Shown here piece by piece: positions 16,592-25,615 of a stretch of 64,000 bases of DNA (the stretch's first letter is position 1; every line of letters begins with the position of its first letter). The position numbers and the translations under genes are program-made. Source of the DNA: Methylobacterium sp. Leaf112 (lineage in GTDB: Bacteria; Pseudomonadota; Alphaproteobacteria; Rhizobiales; Beijerinckiaceae); assembly GCF_001423295.1 (NCBI RefSeq), contig NZ_LMNG01000032.1, positions 62,001 through 126,000 of the forward strand. Reading direction: 5' to 3'. The notes beneath the pieces are model-generated. The model had not been told where the DNA came from and ran no database searches. It worked only from the letters and a program-made list of their open reading frames with translations.

Positions 16592-16905
16592 TCCGTCTCT
16601 TCGGCGATCCACGCCGCCGTGTCCGGGTCGGCGCCCACCACCGGAAGATGTAGGATGATCGGCGTCTCGTAGGGGTGGCGTTCCTTGAGGGCGGCACTGA
16701 GCGGCTCGGCCAGGGCCTCGCGGCTCTTGATCAGGGCCACCACCTCGTCGGCCCGCTCCACCGCCCCCTTCCAGGCATAGACCGAGCGCATCCCCGGCAG
16801 CACGTTGACGCAGGCCGCCAAACGCAGGCGCACCAGGGCCTCGCCGACGGCGAGCGCCATCTCGGCATCCGGGAAGGTGGTGTAGACGAGGAGTGGACGC
16901 TCCAT
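16570..16905 (-). CDS. cutA: divalent-cation tolerance protein CutA
   Basis: A 111-residue CutA1 protein, a trimeric ferredoxin-like-fold protein linked to copper tolerance and of uncertain molecular role. Conserved blocks LLVYTTFPD, LAACVNVLPGMRSVYAWKG and ERHPYETPII are present. GGAGG lies nine nt upstream of the ATG. Length is normal. The 3' end overlaps the convergent glycosyltransferase gene by 22 nt. Confidence 0.93.
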   Translation of the reverse strand: MERPLLVYTTFPDAEMALAVGEALVRLRLAACVNVLPGMRSVYAWKGAVERADEVVALIKSREALAEPLSAALKERHPYETPIILHLPVVGADPDTAAWIAEETDQAPFSG

Positions 16906-17015
16906 GCTATGGGTCCTCCAGCGATGGGTCTCGTGATCGCGCAGCGGCGGGTGTGCCGGCCACCGGCGCGTTGCGACGCCGAGCGTGGTTGGGTCAACAG
17001 GGCGGACGAGGGTTC

Positions 17016-17786
17016 ATGTCGCGGCGTTTCAACACGATCGCGTTCATCGCGAGCCCGACGTCGGATGCGCGCCAGGCGGCCGACGCCCTGATGCGCCGCT
17101 ACGACCACGTGCCGCCCGAGGAGGCGGACGTGGTGGTGGCGCTGGGCGGCGACGGCCTCATGCTCCAGGCGCTCCACCGCTTCATGGATGCCGGCACGCC
17201 GATCTACGGCATGAACCGCGGCACCGTCGGCTTCCTCATGAACGAGTACCGCGAGGAGGACCTCCTCGAACGGCTGGAGAACACCAAGCGCAGCCGCATC
17301 CATCCGCTGCTGATGGAGGCCGTGGACACGGAGGGGCGCCGACACCGGGCGCGGGCCCTCAACGAAGTCTACATGCTGCGCCAGACCCATCAGACGGCGA
17401 AGCTACGGATCTCCGTCGACGGCCACGTGCGCCTGCCCGAACTCATCGCCGATGGGGTTCTGGCGGCGACGCCGGCCGGCTCCACCGCCTACAACCTGTC
17501 CGTGGGCGGCCCGATCCTTCCCCTCAACGCCCGCCTGCTGGCGCTGACGCCGATCTCGTCCTTCCGCCCGCGCCGCTGGCACGGGGCCCTCCTGCCCGAT
17601 CACGCCCGCATCTTCATCGAGGTGCTCGACGCCGAGCACCGGCCCGTGGCGGCGGTAGCCGACCACACGGAGTTTCGCCGGGTCGCCACCGTGGAGACTT
17701 GGCTCGACCACGCCACCAACCTCGTGCTCCTGCACGACCCCGGCCACAGCCTCGACGAGCGGATCCTGCGCGAGCAGTTCGGCTGA
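17016..17786 (+). CDS. nadK: NAD kinase
   Basis: A 256-residue NAD kinase that phosphorylates NAD to NADP in the cytoplasm. The GGDG motif at residues 44-47 (VALGGDGLML), the substrate motif LNEVYML and the glycine-rich GSTAYNLSVGGPI loop are all present and in order. Length fits the short proteobacterial form. The ATG is preceded by GAGGG. It is transcribed alone and converges with the DUF2336 gene. Confidence 0.94.
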   Translation: MSRRFNTIAFIASPTSDARQAADALMRRYDHVPPEEADVVVALGGDGLMLQALHRFMDAGTPIYGMNRGTVGFLMNEYREEDLLERLENTKRSRIHPLLMEAVDTEGRRHRARALNEVYMLRQTHQTAKLRISVDGHVRLPELIADGVLAATPAGSTAYNLSVGGPILPLNARLLALTPISSFRPRRWHGALLPDHARIFIEVLDAEHRPVAAVADHTEFRRVATVETWLDHATNLVLLHDPGHSLDERILREQFG

Positions 17787-17846
17787 CGCCTGGGACGGTC
17801 TGCCGTTCGGCCGAGGCGCCGGTTCCCCGGTACGTCGGCCGACGCC

Positions 17847-19778
17847 TCAGGCCGCGAGGCGGACGCGCTCCCGGTCGGCGCGGTAGCTCGCCACCAGGGC
17901 GTTCGGGATCGTGTCGAGGATATCCGCGACAGTCGCGGCGCGGGCGGCCTCGTCCGCGCGCTCGGCCGCCCGCTGCTTTTCCGCCCGGTCCTCCTGGAAC
18001 TGCGCCAGGATCGCGCGCGGCAGGGCTTCGAGGATGAGGCCGACGGGATCGCTCCGAGATGCGACGGGCGCGTCCTCGGCCGCGACGGCGTCCGGGATGT
18101 CGGTCGAGGCGGACGCGGCGTCGCCGTCGGCGATGGGCCCGAGGGCCGGCGGGGCTTCGCGGCTCTCCGGGGCTTCGGGCGCCTCCGGCAGATCCGCAAG
18201 CTCCGAGTCCCCAAGCTCCGAGTCCCCAAGCTCCGAGTCCGCGTCGTTCGAATCCGCGAGGGCCATGTCCCCGAGGTCCAGGGGCGCGTGCTGCTCCGAG
18301 GCCGTCGGCCTTCCCCAGGTGGGCTGCGTCTCCGGGCGCGGCGCGGTCTCCGAAGGGTCGACCGCGGCCGCGGGGGGCTCCCGGTGGCCGGTGATCTCGG
18401 CGGTCTCCCGAAGCATCCGGCTCATGGCGGCCGCGTGCTGCGGAACGGGCGGGACCTGCTGCTGCGCCTCGCGCCACTCGGCGTCGAGGATTTCCGACTC
18501 GACCGCCCGCAGGTCGAGGGGCTGCGCGTCGACGTCCGTCGTGTCGAAATCCTGCGGGCCGGAGAGGAGTCCGTCGAACGCCGGCATGCCGAAGATCCGT
18601 GCCTCGGGGAAATCCGTCGCCGCCGGGGGCGCCAGGGCCGCGCGCTCGGTCATCGTCCGGGTCCGCGTACGCGCGGCGTCGCGGGCCGCTTCCGCCTCGA
18701 AGCGGGCGAGCAGCGCCATCACGCCCTGGGCCTCGGCGAAGGGCATGCTCTCGCAGGCGGTGAGGGCCCGCTCGATCATCAGGCGCGACAGGGCGGCGCC
18801 GTGGGCGGCGGTCTCGCCCCGGCCGGCCTCGCGCCAGGCCGAGAGGGCGGCGGAGAAGGCCGGCAGCAGGGGCTCGGGCAGGCCGGCCTTGCGGTGGAGG
18901 GCAGCGTAGGCGGCGTTGGCCCCCTCGTGCATGAGGCCCGCGACCCGTCCCGCCGGGAGGCCGGCGAGGTCGGCGAGGGCCGTCTCGGCGAACGGCATGT
19001 GGCCCGACAGGATCGCCCGCAGGATCAGGCCGGCGTTGAGCTGGCCGTGCCGGCGCAGGTGGGCGACGAGGCGGGCGAGATCGATGGGGTGGGCACCGAC
19101 GCTGAAGGCCAGGGTCGCGCGCTCGCGCGCCTCGCGGCCGGCCCGCTCGCCCCGGGCGGGCGTCAGCCAGCCCGACGCCACGGCGAGGCGCGCCAGGGAT
19201 TCGGCGACCCGGTCCGTGCAAGCCTGGCGGACTTCGAGGGGAAGGTGGGGCCGCGCCAGCACCGCCTCGCGCAAGGCCGCGTCGTCGCCGTGGCGGGCGA
19301 CGAGGCGCAGGAGGCTTCCGGTGGTGACGCCGGCGCTGTGGTTGCCCACCAGGGCCGTGAGGGCGACGGGGCCGGCGATCTCCGCCATGGCGCCCGCCAC
19401 CGCGTGCGACAGGTCGCGCCGCTCGGCGATGGCCCGGCGCGTGGCCTCGCAGCCGATGGCGACGCCGTCGACGAGGTCGGCATCCGTGAGGACGGGGGAG
19501 CGCCTGAGGACGATGCCGGCGATGTCCGGCAGGTCTCCCGCCAGGGCCACCACGAGGGAGCGCGGCGCGGCGGCGCTCGCCGCGCAGGCTTCGGCCAGCG
19601 CCCGGCGCACCATGGGGGCGGGATCGTCGAGGAGCGCGAGGATCGTGGCCTCGGTCTCGCCCGCCGTATCGGGGGCGAGGCCGCCGTGCAGGGTGGCCCG
19701 CACCAGGGCGCCGGCCGCCTCCGCCCGGCGCGCGGCCGAGGCGTGCTGCGTCAGGGCGAGGAACTGGCGGATGATCAT
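17847..19778 (-). CDS. DUF2336 domain protein
   Basis: A 643-residue protein whose N-terminal 340 residues are alanine-rich helical repeats of the DUF2336 type, HEAT-like in character (for example ALLDDPAPMVRRALAEACA). The C-terminal half is acidic and Pro-rich, likely disordered, and ends in a charged helix with a possible coiled coil (residues 585-620). It includes a 15-bp tandem repeat coding DSELG units. The start overlaps the preceding transglycosylase stop (ATGA), so both are in one operon. Function is unknown; in other alphaproteobacteria DUF2336 proteins occur near envelope and motility genes. Confidence 0.75.
   Translation of the reverse strand: MIIRQFLALTQHASAARRAEAAGALVRATLHGGLAPDTAGETEATILALLDDPAPMVRRALAEACAASAAAPRSLVVALAGDLPDIAGIVLRRSPVLTDADLVDGVAIGCEATRRAIAERRDLSHAVAGAMAEIAGPVALTALVGNHSAGVTTGSLLRLVARHGDDAALREAVLARPHLPLEVRQACTDRVAESLARLAVASGWLTPARGERAGREARERATLAFSVGAHPIDLARLVAHLRRHGQLNAGLILRAILSGHMPFAETALADLAGLPAGRVAGLMHEGANAAYAALHRKAGLPEPLLPAFSAALSAWREAGRGETAAHGAALSRLMIERALTACESMPFAEAQGVMALLARFEAEAARDAARTRTRTMTERAALAPPAATDFPEARIFGMPAFDGLLSGPQDFDTTDVDAQPLDLRAVESEILDAEWREAQQQVPPVPQHAAAMSRMLRETAEITGHREPPAAAVDPSETAPRPETQPTWGRPTASEQHAPLDLGDMALADSNDADSELGDSELGDSELADLPEAPEAPESREAPPALGPIADGDAASASTDIPDAVAAEDAPVASRSDPVGLILEALPRAILAQFQEDRAEKQRAAERADEAARAATVADILDTIPNALVASYRADRERVRLAA
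18201..18240 (-). repeat. 15-bp tandem repeat, coding
   Basis: Nearly three units of ctccgagtccccaag encode the SELGD repeat in the acidic C-terminal linker of the DUF2336 protein. The unit is a multiple of three and lies in low-complexity sequence. Confidence 0.8.
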
Positions 19779-20935
19779 GGGCCGCTCCGGGCGGTGAAGA
19801 GGGAGGAATCGAGGGGGGCGCCGGTCCGGGCGACCGAGGCGGTGGTGAACTCGGCCGGCCGCCGCGGCGGCAGCGGCGCGTCCACGAGGGCGGGGCCGGA
19901 TGCGGGCGTCGAGGTCTGCGCCGCCTGGGTGGCGGAGACCGCCGTAGGGGCCGCCGCCGCCGTCGGCGCCGGTGCTGTCGCGGGCAGGACGGTGTCCGCC
20001 GTGCCGTCCGAGCGCGGGAAGTAGGTCGGCGCGGGTCGGCCGTCGGTGACGGCCCGGCCCTGCTCCGACGCGGCTCTGCCTTGCCAGAGCTTGGCCACCC
20101 CCTCCGAGATGGCGCCCTGGCGCTTGTCGGTCTGGAACAGGGAGCGCAGGCCCCCGTCGAGGGAGGCGTAGGCGGTGGGAGCCTCGGGCAGCACAATGGG
20201 GCTCGCAGGCGCCGATCCGCCCGCCTGGGCCGGAGACGCGCCCACGGGACCCGCCGTGGTGCGGGCCGTCGACAGGAGGGCGTAGAGTTCGGCGGCCCCC
20301 CGTGCCCGGCCGGTCTTGTCGTAGAACAGGTTGCGGTTGGCGGCGGCCGCCTCCGGCATGTCGAGGGCGGCGACGCGGGCCGGGCTGGCCTGGGCGGTGT
20401 TGATGAGGGCGGCGGCCCCGCGGGCCCCGAGGACGTGGGCGGCGTAGAGGTCGCCCCCCGTGGGTTCGCGGCCCAAAGCCGCCGTCAGGGCTTCGCCGTT
20501 GCGCTGGGTCAGGGCGCCCGCCAGGGTCGCGGCGGTCTTGGGGTCGCGGCGCAGATCGAGGATGGTCTGGCGTGCGTCCGGGTCGGCCACCGTGTAGGTG
20601 CCGTCGGGGCGCGTCGTGATGGCGTCGGCGTAGGTCTGGAGGCCGAGCTTCGGCCCGGCGTTCTTCATGGTGCCGAGCCAGGTCTGCTCGATGAACTGGA
20701 ACAGGCCCGTGGCCGAGGAGGTCCCGGCCTTGGCCGTGGGATTGAGGGCGGATTCGCGCTGGGCCGTCGCCAGGAGGTAGTCGAAGCCCACCCCGGAGCT
20801 CTGCGCCCCGTCCCGGATCGCCTCGACGACGGCCGAACCGGCGCCCGAGGCCGTGCCCGACGCCGCGCGCGTGCCCGCATCCCGGGCGGAGCCGGTGTCG
20901 CGGGCGGTGGCGGGGGGCGTGGTGAACAGGAACAT
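19775..20935 (-). CDS. SLT-type lytic transglycosylase
   Basis: A 386-residue protein with a lysozyme-like lytic transglycosylase domain at residues 35-190. The catalytic Glu is Glu61 in ATAQRESALNPTA, followed by GLFQFIEQTWLGT. No canonical signal peptide is visible, although the N-terminus MFLFTTPPA is short and hydrophobic. The C-terminal half is Ala/Pro-rich and low complexity. A GTG at 20956 would add seven residues. It should cleave peptidoglycan between MurNAc and GlcNAc. The ATGA overlap with the DUF2336 gene suggests joint work at the envelope. Confidence 0.8.
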   Translation of the reverse strand: MFLFTTPPATARDTGSARDAGTRAASGTASGAGSAVVEAIRDGAQSSGVGFDYLLATAQRESALNPTAKAGTSSATGLFQFIEQTWLGTMKNAGPKLGLQTYADAITTRPDGTYTVADPDARQTILDLRRDPKTAATLAGALTQRNGEALTAALGREPTGGDLYAAHVLGARGAAALINTAQASPARVAALDMPEAAAANRNLFYDKTGRARGAAELYALLSTARTTAGPVGASPAQAGGSAPASPIVLPEAPTAYASLDGGLRSLFQTDKRQGAISEGVAKLWQGRAASEQGRAVTDGRPAPTYFPRSDGTADTVLPATAPAPTAAAAPTAVSATQAAQTSTPASGPALVDAPLPPRRPAEFTTASVARTGAPLDSSLFTARSGP

Positions 20936-21043
20936 GCGCCGTCCGGCTGAAGGCACGGCGCCGTGGTGGCGGCCTGTCCTTCGGGTCGGACTTTGCTCAA
21001 CTATGGTAAAGGAAGCTTAAAGGGGTCGCGGCCGGGACATTGT

Positions 21044-21316
21044 TCAATCCGGCGCAAGGTAGCGTCGGCGCGCCCAGCCCAGGAGTGGGCCGGCCTTGAC
21101 CCGGCACCAGGTCAGGCCGCTCGGGGTGTCGCTGGTGCAACCGAAGCCGCGCAGGTGCGCGCCGGCCGGCACCTGCCCGAGGGACGGGGCGGCGGCGTCC
21201 GGCGTCTCGCGGATCGTCAGGCCCTCGCCCCGCGGCAGGCCGTCGACCCGGAAGGCCTCCACGGCGTGGGCGGGTCCCGCCAGGACCAGGGCGATCAGCA
21301 TGAGGGGCAGGCGCAT
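21044..21316 (-). CDS. small exported bacterial SH3-domain protein
   Basis: A 90-residue protein with a signal peptide (residues 1-19, MRLPLMLIALVLAGPAHA) followed by a compact SH3_3-type domain. The pattern GLTIRETPDAAAPSLGQVPAG and LTWCRVK is typical of periplasmic SH3b modules that bind peptidoglycan or protein. Two cysteines (in FGCTSD and TWCRVK) could form a disulfide. It lies eight nt downstream of the reductase gene of the AcpXL cluster and may be read through from it. Confidence 0.75.
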   Translation of the reverse strand: MRLPLMLIALVLAGPAHAVEAFRVDGLPRGEGLTIRETPDAAAPSLGQVPAGAHLRGFGCTSDTPSGLTWCRVKAGPLLGWARRRYLAPD

Positions 21317-21324
21317 GGCGGGCT

Positions 21325-22077
21325 TCAGGAGCGGTGCACGCCCATCATCGCCGTCAGACCGCCATCGACGGGCAGGACCGCGCCGGTGACGTAGGCGGCC
21401 CCCGCCCCCATGAGGAAGACGGCGAGCGCCGCCACCTCCTCCGGACGGGCGAAGCGCCCGGCGGGAATCTGGCGCTCCATGCCGGCGCGGTGGGCGGCGT
21501 AGGGGGCCATCATGCCGGTGTCGATGAAGCCCGGCGCGATGACGTTCACGGTCACGCCGCGCTTGGCCGATTCGATGGCGAGCGTCCGGCAATAGGCGAT
21601 GAGCGCGCCCTTGCTCGCCGCGTAGGCGGCGTTGCCGGGGTTCGCCCGCAGCGCCGCCACCGAGCCGATGGCGACGATGCGGCCCGAGCGCGCCCGGATC
21701 ATGCCGCGCACCAGGGATTTGGCCAGCCGCGTCAGGGACCAGAAATTCACCTGCATGGCGGCTTCCGCCCGGTCCTGATCGAGCATGGCCGCCAGCGCGT
21801 CGGAGGATTGCCCGGCATTGTGGACGAGGCCGTAGAAGCCCGTCTCCTCGTGATCCGCGCAGAACGCCTCGATGGCGTCGCGGTCGGCGAGGTCGAGGGC
21901 GTGGGCCGTTACCGCGCGGTCGGGATGGGCGGCCGCCAGCTCGGCCACCAGGGCCTCGGCGGCGGGCGCCGACGAGCGGTAGGTGAAGGCGACGTCGTGG
22001 CCGGCGCCGACGAGCGCCCGCACTAGGGCGGCGCCGAGGCCGGACGCGCCGCCGGTGACGAGGATGCGGGTGCTCAT
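21325..22077 (-). CDS. 3-oxoacyl-ACP reductase (SDR), AcpXL cluster
   Basis: A 250-residue short-chain reductase. The cofactor motif TGGASGLGAALVRAL, the NAG motif (HNAGQSSD), the catalytic Ser in IGSVAAL and the YAASKGA Tyr-Lys pair are present. The ATG overlaps the ketosynthase stop (ATGA). The family reduces 3-oxoacyl-ACP with NADPH. In this context it should complete the elongation cycle with the two KAS proteins, the dehydratase and AcpXL. In Rhizobium the analogous slot holds an alcohol-dehydrogenase-like gene; here it is a FabG-type SDR. Confidence 0.85.
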   Translation of the reverse strand: MSTRILVTGGASGLGAALVRALVGAGHDVAFTYRSSAPAAEALVAELAAAHPDRAVTAHALDLADRDAIEAFCADHEETGFYGLVHNAGQSSDALAAMLDQDRAEAAMQVNFWSLTRLAKSLVRGMIRARSGRIVAIGSVAALRANPGNAAYAASKGALIAYCRTLAIESAKRGVTVNVIAPGFIDTGMMAPYAAHRAGMERQIPAGRFARPEEVAALAVFLMGAGAAYVTGAVLPVDGGLTAMMGVHRS

Positions 22078-23357
22078 GCGGGCTCGTCCCCGAGCACGAG
22101 GCAGGTGTTCTGCCCGCCGAAGCCGAAGGAGTTCGAGAGCACGCGGGACACCCGCGCGTCGCGGGCGGTGGCGACCACGTCCAGCGGGATCGCCGGGTCC
22201 GGCACCAGGTAGTTGATGGTCGGCGGGATGCGGCCGTGCGTGATCGTGAGGAGCGAGACCACGGCCTCGATGGCCCCGGCCGCCGTCAGGGTGTGGCCGA
22301 TCATCGACTTGTTGGACGAGATCGGCAGGCGGCCGATGCGCGCCCCGAACACGGCGGCGCAGCCCATGGCCTCCATCTTGTCGTTCTCCGGCGTCGAGGT
22401 GCCGTGGGCGTTGACGGTGTCGATGGCGTCGGGGCCGACACCGGCATCGTCGAGGGCCGCGCGGATCGCCGCGATGCCGGGCGCGCCGTCGGGGCTGGAG
22501 CGGGTGCGGTGGAAGCCGTCGCCCTTCTCGCCGCAGCCGAGGACGTAGCCGAGGATCTTTGCCCCCCGCGCCCGCGCGGCTTCGGCGTCCTCCAGCACCA
22601 GGGCGCCGGCGCCCTCGCCCATGACGAAGCCGTCGCGGTTCTTCGAGAACGGCTTCGAGGCACCCTCCGGCGGGTCGTTCTGGGTGGAAAGGGCGGAGAG
22701 CAGGGAGAAGCGGATCAGGGATTCGGGGTTCACCGAGCCGTCGGTGCCGATGCACAGGGCCGCCGTCACCTCGCCCCGGCGGATCGCCTCGACGCCGAGC
22801 TGGATCGCGGTGGCCCCCGAAGAGCAGGCGGTGGAGAGCGAGATGGGCGAGCCCCGGGTGCCGAACCGGTCGGCGATGTTCTCCGCCACGGTGCCGAAGA
22901 TGAAGAGGTCGTGCCACGCGTCGAAGCGGCGGCTGGCGGCGGCGCGCTGGAGGTCGGCGTAGGTGATCGGCCCGTCCTGGCCCGACGCCTCCGCCATGGC
23001 CCGGCGCTGGGGCCATTCCATCTCGACGGGCGGCACGGCGATGAACAGCGCACCGGGAAAGTCGCCTTTCGGACCGAGTCCGGATTGCGCGACGGCCTCC
23101 TCGGCGGCGGCTTCGGCGAAGCGCTGCGACAGGGCGGGGGCGACGAGCGGATCGGTGTCGAGGAAATCGACGGTGCCGGCGATGCGGGTGCGCAGGCCCT
23201 CCGTGGGGAAGCGCGCGATGGTGTGGATGCCCGAGCGCCCGGCGGTGAGGGCCGCCCAATTGTCGGCCTGGCCCTGGCCGAGGGAGGTCACGATGCCGAG
23301 GCCCGTGACCGCCACCAGGGGGCGGCCCTTGCTGTCGCGAAAGGAAGCGTTCGTCAT
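22074..23357 (-). CDS. beta-ketoacyl-ACP synthase, FabF1XL-like
   Basis: A 427-residue KAS II-type condensing enzyme. The catalytic triad is intact: Cys178 in SLSTACSSG, His318 in NAHGTST and His355 in NKSMIGHT. It should condense malonyl-ACP with acyl-AcpXL. Neighbours acpXL, a FabZ-like dehydratase, a second KAS-like protein and a reductase match the Rhizobium cluster that makes 27-hydroxyoctacosanoate for lipid A. A 320-bp gap with a palindromic element separates it from the upstream KAS-like gene, while the reductase overlaps it downstream. Confidence 0.88.
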   Translation of the reverse strand: MTNASFRDSKGRPLVAVTGLGIVTSLGQGQADNWAALTAGRSGIHTIARFPTEGLRTRIAGTVDFLDTDPLVAPALSQRFAEAAAEEAVAQSGLGPKGDFPGALFIAVPPVEMEWPQRRAMAEASGQDGPITYADLQRAAASRRFDAWHDLFIFGTVAENIADRFGTRGSPISLSTACSSGATAIQLGVEAIRRGEVTAALCIGTDGSVNPESLIRFSLLSALSTQNDPPEGASKPFSKNRDGFVMGEGAGALVLEDAEAARARGAKILGYVLGCGEKGDGFHRTRSSPDGAPGIAAIRAALDDAGVGPDAIDTVNAHGTSTPENDKMEAMGCAAVFGARIGRLPISSNKSMIGHTLTAAGAIEAVVSLLTITHGRIPPTINYLVPDPAIPLDVVATARDARVSRVLSNSFGFGGQNTCLVLGDEPA

Positions 23358-23530
23358 CGCGCCGTTCTACACCGTTTCACGGATCTTGGGGCCTGGGGCC
23401 GGGGTACCGCTCTCCCCCACGTGACCTACCGAATCCGAACGCATGTCGCGTTCTCGCCGTCGTCGGGGCAGCGGGTTACGGACGGCACCCGGCTTCAAGG
23501 GGCGATGCGCAACGGGGCTCCCTCCCCTGA

Positions 23531-23611
23531 AAGGAGAAGGTTGGGGTGAGGTGTGCGAACTCTCCGAAAGGGTCACACACCTCACCCTGTCCCTCTCCTT
23601 CCAGGAGAGGG
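23531..23611. repeat. palindromic repeat element, copy B
   Basis: Arms 23531-23555 and 23576-23600 are inverted copies around a 20-nt loop. The right arm extends into the small hairpin CCCTCTCCT-tcc-AGGAGAGGG. Architecture and arm sequence match copy A at 15418. It lies in the 320-bp gap inside the AcpXL operon; nothing else was recognised in that gap. Confidence 0.88.
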
Positions 23612-23677
23612 GACCTGCGCTGCCCGAGAGAACTCTGAACCCTGGCAGCCACTCGGGTGAAATCCCAGTGCCGTCCA

Positions 23678-24808
23678 TCAGGCCGCACAGACGCGGAGTA
23701 CGCCCTCGCCGCGGCGGTGGCCGATGGTGGTGACGGCGACCTCGCGGGCCCGACCCTGCGCCACCAGCCCGGCCGCCAAAGCCGCGCCGAAGGGCGCCGT
23801 CACTTCGAGCGTGTGGCCGGTGATGTCGCCGAGCGCCGTCACGGGGATGCCGAGCGCGAGGCGGCCGAGGGCCGCGCCCTCCTCCGCCGTGATCCCGCCG
23901 ACGCCCGTGGCGCCGGAGAGGACGTGGTCGGGGGCCTCGAATCCGGCGTCGCGCCACAGGGTCTCGACGCTCCGCGCCGTGGCGCCGGGGGCGCGGCGGG
24001 TGCGGTCGCTGCGAACCGGCATGAGCCGGGCGAGCGCCTTCGCGCCGCGGGCGCGGGCGTGGTCGGCGGATTCGAGGACCAGGAAGGCGGCGCCGCTGCC
24101 GAGGATGAACCCGCCCTCCCCCTCGCTCTCTCGGGAGAACACCGGGCGGAAGGGTTTGGCGCGCAGGTATCCGCCCATCTCGTGGACCACCATCACGTCC
24201 GGCCGCTCGGCGCTGTAGGACCCGCCCACGAGCATGCAGTCGACCTGGCCCGAGGCGATGCGGGCCTGGGCGATACGCAGGGCATCGGTGCCGGCGGCCT
24301 CCTCGCCCATGAAGGTGCGGGACGCGCCCGTGACCCCGTGGACGATGGCGATGTTGCCGGCGAGCAGGTTCGAGAGCTGGGCGAGGAACAGGGTCGGGCG
24401 CAGGTCGTTGAGCAGGCGCTCGTTGAGGTAGGCGCCCGGGTCCGCGGCGTCGCGAAGCCCCGTCAGGATCGCCCCGTCCACCTCCGTGTCGCGCTCGCCG
24501 CCGCCGCAGGCCACGACGAGGTGCATGGCGCCCTTCAGGGCCGCGTCGCCCTTCAGGCCCGCCGAATCGAGGGCGAGGCCGGCGGCGTAGACGCCGAGGC
24601 GCTGCCACGGCTCCATCTGGCGCTGGTCGGATTTTTTCGGGATCTGCCCGTCCAGCGCCAGCGGCGCCACGGGATGCACCGTGTAGGGGGCGAAGCGCTC
24701 GGTGTCCGTCCGGGCCGGGGCGCCGGCGTCCAGGGCGTCGAGATGGGCCGCGATGCCCTCGCCCGCGCAGGAGACGAGACCGAGGCCGGTGACGACGACG
24801 TCGTTCAT
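23678..24808 (-). CDS. ketosynthase-like protein without active-site Cys, FabF2XL-like
   Basis: A 376-residue thiolase-fold protein related to KAS II. Where FabF has TACxSG, this protein reads GEEAAG, so Glu170 stands at the catalytic Cys position. The first catalytic His block (NAHGTST) is replaced by GATGVGG, while the last His region (DITGHTLE) is kept. This pattern resembles chain-length factors of type II polyketide synthases, where Gln replaces Cys. It probably pairs with the intact KAS downstream to set chain length. The start overlaps the dehydratase stop (ATGA). Confidence 0.85.
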   Translation of the reverse strand: MNDVVVTGLGLVSCAGEGIAAHLDALDAGAPARTDTERFAPYTVHPVAPLALDGQIPKKSDQRQMEPWQRLGVYAAGLALDSAGLKGDAALKGAMHLVVACGGGERDTEVDGAILTGLRDAADPGAYLNERLLNDLRPTLFLAQLSNLLAGNIAIVHGVTGASRTFMGEEAAGTDALRIAQARIASGQVDCMLVGGSYSAERPDVMVVHEMGGYLRAKPFRPVFSRESEGEGGFILGSGAAFLVLESADHARARGAKALARLMPVRSDRTRRAPGATARSVETLWRDAGFEAPDHVLSGATGVGGITAEEGAALGRLALGIPVTALGDITGHTLEVTAPFGAALAAGLVAQGRAREVAVTTIGHRRGEGVLRVCAA

Positions 24809-25290
24809 GCTGGCTCCGGTTCCGTCGTGAGCCCCGCGAGAGCCAGGAGGCCGATCCGCTGCGCCCGCGCCCGCATGGGCGCGTCGAGGCCGTCGGGGAA
24901 CGGCATGGTGCGGAAGCGCAGTTCGGCGTTGCAGAGCGGCTTGCCGTCGTGCCGGATGGCCGCCTTGGTCACGGCGTAGCCCGAGCCGTCATGCTCCAGG
25001 CTCGCCTCCACGGCGAGCTCGGCGCCGGGCCCGACGAAGGCGCGGAACCGCGCCTTGTCCACGCCCATGAGGAACGGCATCTGGCGGAAGTCGAGATGGG
25101 CCAGGATGAGGTAGCCCGAGGCCTGCGCCATGGTCTCGGTGAGCAGCACGCCCGGCACCAGGGGGTGGCCGGGGAAGTGCCCCTCGAAGACCGGGCTCTC
25201 CAGGGGCACCCGGGCCTCGGCCTCGATCCGGCCGGCGGCCCGGTCGAGGACCGTGACCGCGTCGATCATCTCGAAATATTCGAGCCGCAT
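24805..25290 (-). CDS. 3-hydroxyacyl-ACP dehydratase, FabZXL-like
   Basis: A 161-residue hot-dog dehydratase. The FabZ active site is seen as FEGHFPGHPLVPGVLLTETMAQ, split here as the His38 loop and Glu52 helix. It should dehydrate 3-hydroxyacyl-AcpXL. It starts 19 nt after acpXL and its stop overlaps the KAS-like gene, so it is the second gene of the very-long-chain fatty acid operon. Residues 130-161 form a C-terminal extension beyond the canonical FabZ domain. Confidence 0.85.
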   Translation of the reverse strand: MRLEYFEMIDAVTVLDRAAGRIEAEARVPLESPVFEGHFPGHPLVPGVLLTETMAQASGYLILAHLDFRQMPFLMGVDKARFRAFVGPGAELAVEASLEHDGSGYAVTKAAIRHDGKPLCNAELRFRTMPFPDGLDAPMRARAQRIGLLALAGLTTEPEPA

Positions 25291-25309
25291 GGCTGAGGTT
25301 CCGGCGGCT

Positions 25310-25615
25310 TCAGGAGGCTTTGGCGGCCTTCTCGGCCACGAGGGCGTCGATGCGGGCGCAGAGGTTCTTCAGGACGAAGTATTCTTCGGCCGGGACCTTG
25401 CCCTCGTTGACCTCCTGGGTCCAGCGCTCGAGGGGCAGCTTGATCCCGAAGGCCTTGTCCACCGCGAAGGCGATGTCGAGGAAGGCGAGGCTGTCGATGC
25501 CGAGATCGTCGATGGCGTGGCTCTCTGGCGTGATGGTGTCGCGCGGGATGTCGGCGGTGTCGGCGATGATTTCCGCGACGCGGTCGAAGGTGGCGGTCTG
25601 GGTCAGGTCGGACAT
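25310..25615 (-). CDS. acpXL: acyl carrier protein AcpXL
   Basis: A 101-residue acyl carrier protein, longer than housekeeping AcpP. The phosphopantetheine site is Ser42 in DDLGIDSLAFLD. The C-terminal block WTQEVNEGKVPAEEYFVLKNLC is characteristic of AcpXL, the dedicated carrier for the C28 hydroxy fatty acid of lipid A in Hyphomicrobiales. It is the first gene of a five-gene minus-strand operon. The ATG is chosen on the AcpXL N-terminus; upstream in-frame codons would add an Arg-rich non-conserved leader. Confidence 0.94.
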   Translation of the reverse strand: MSDLTQTATFDRVAEIIADTADIPRDTITPESHAIDDLGIDSLAFLDIAFAVDKAFGIKLPLERWTQEVNEGKVPAEEYFVLKNLCARIDALVAEKAAKAS

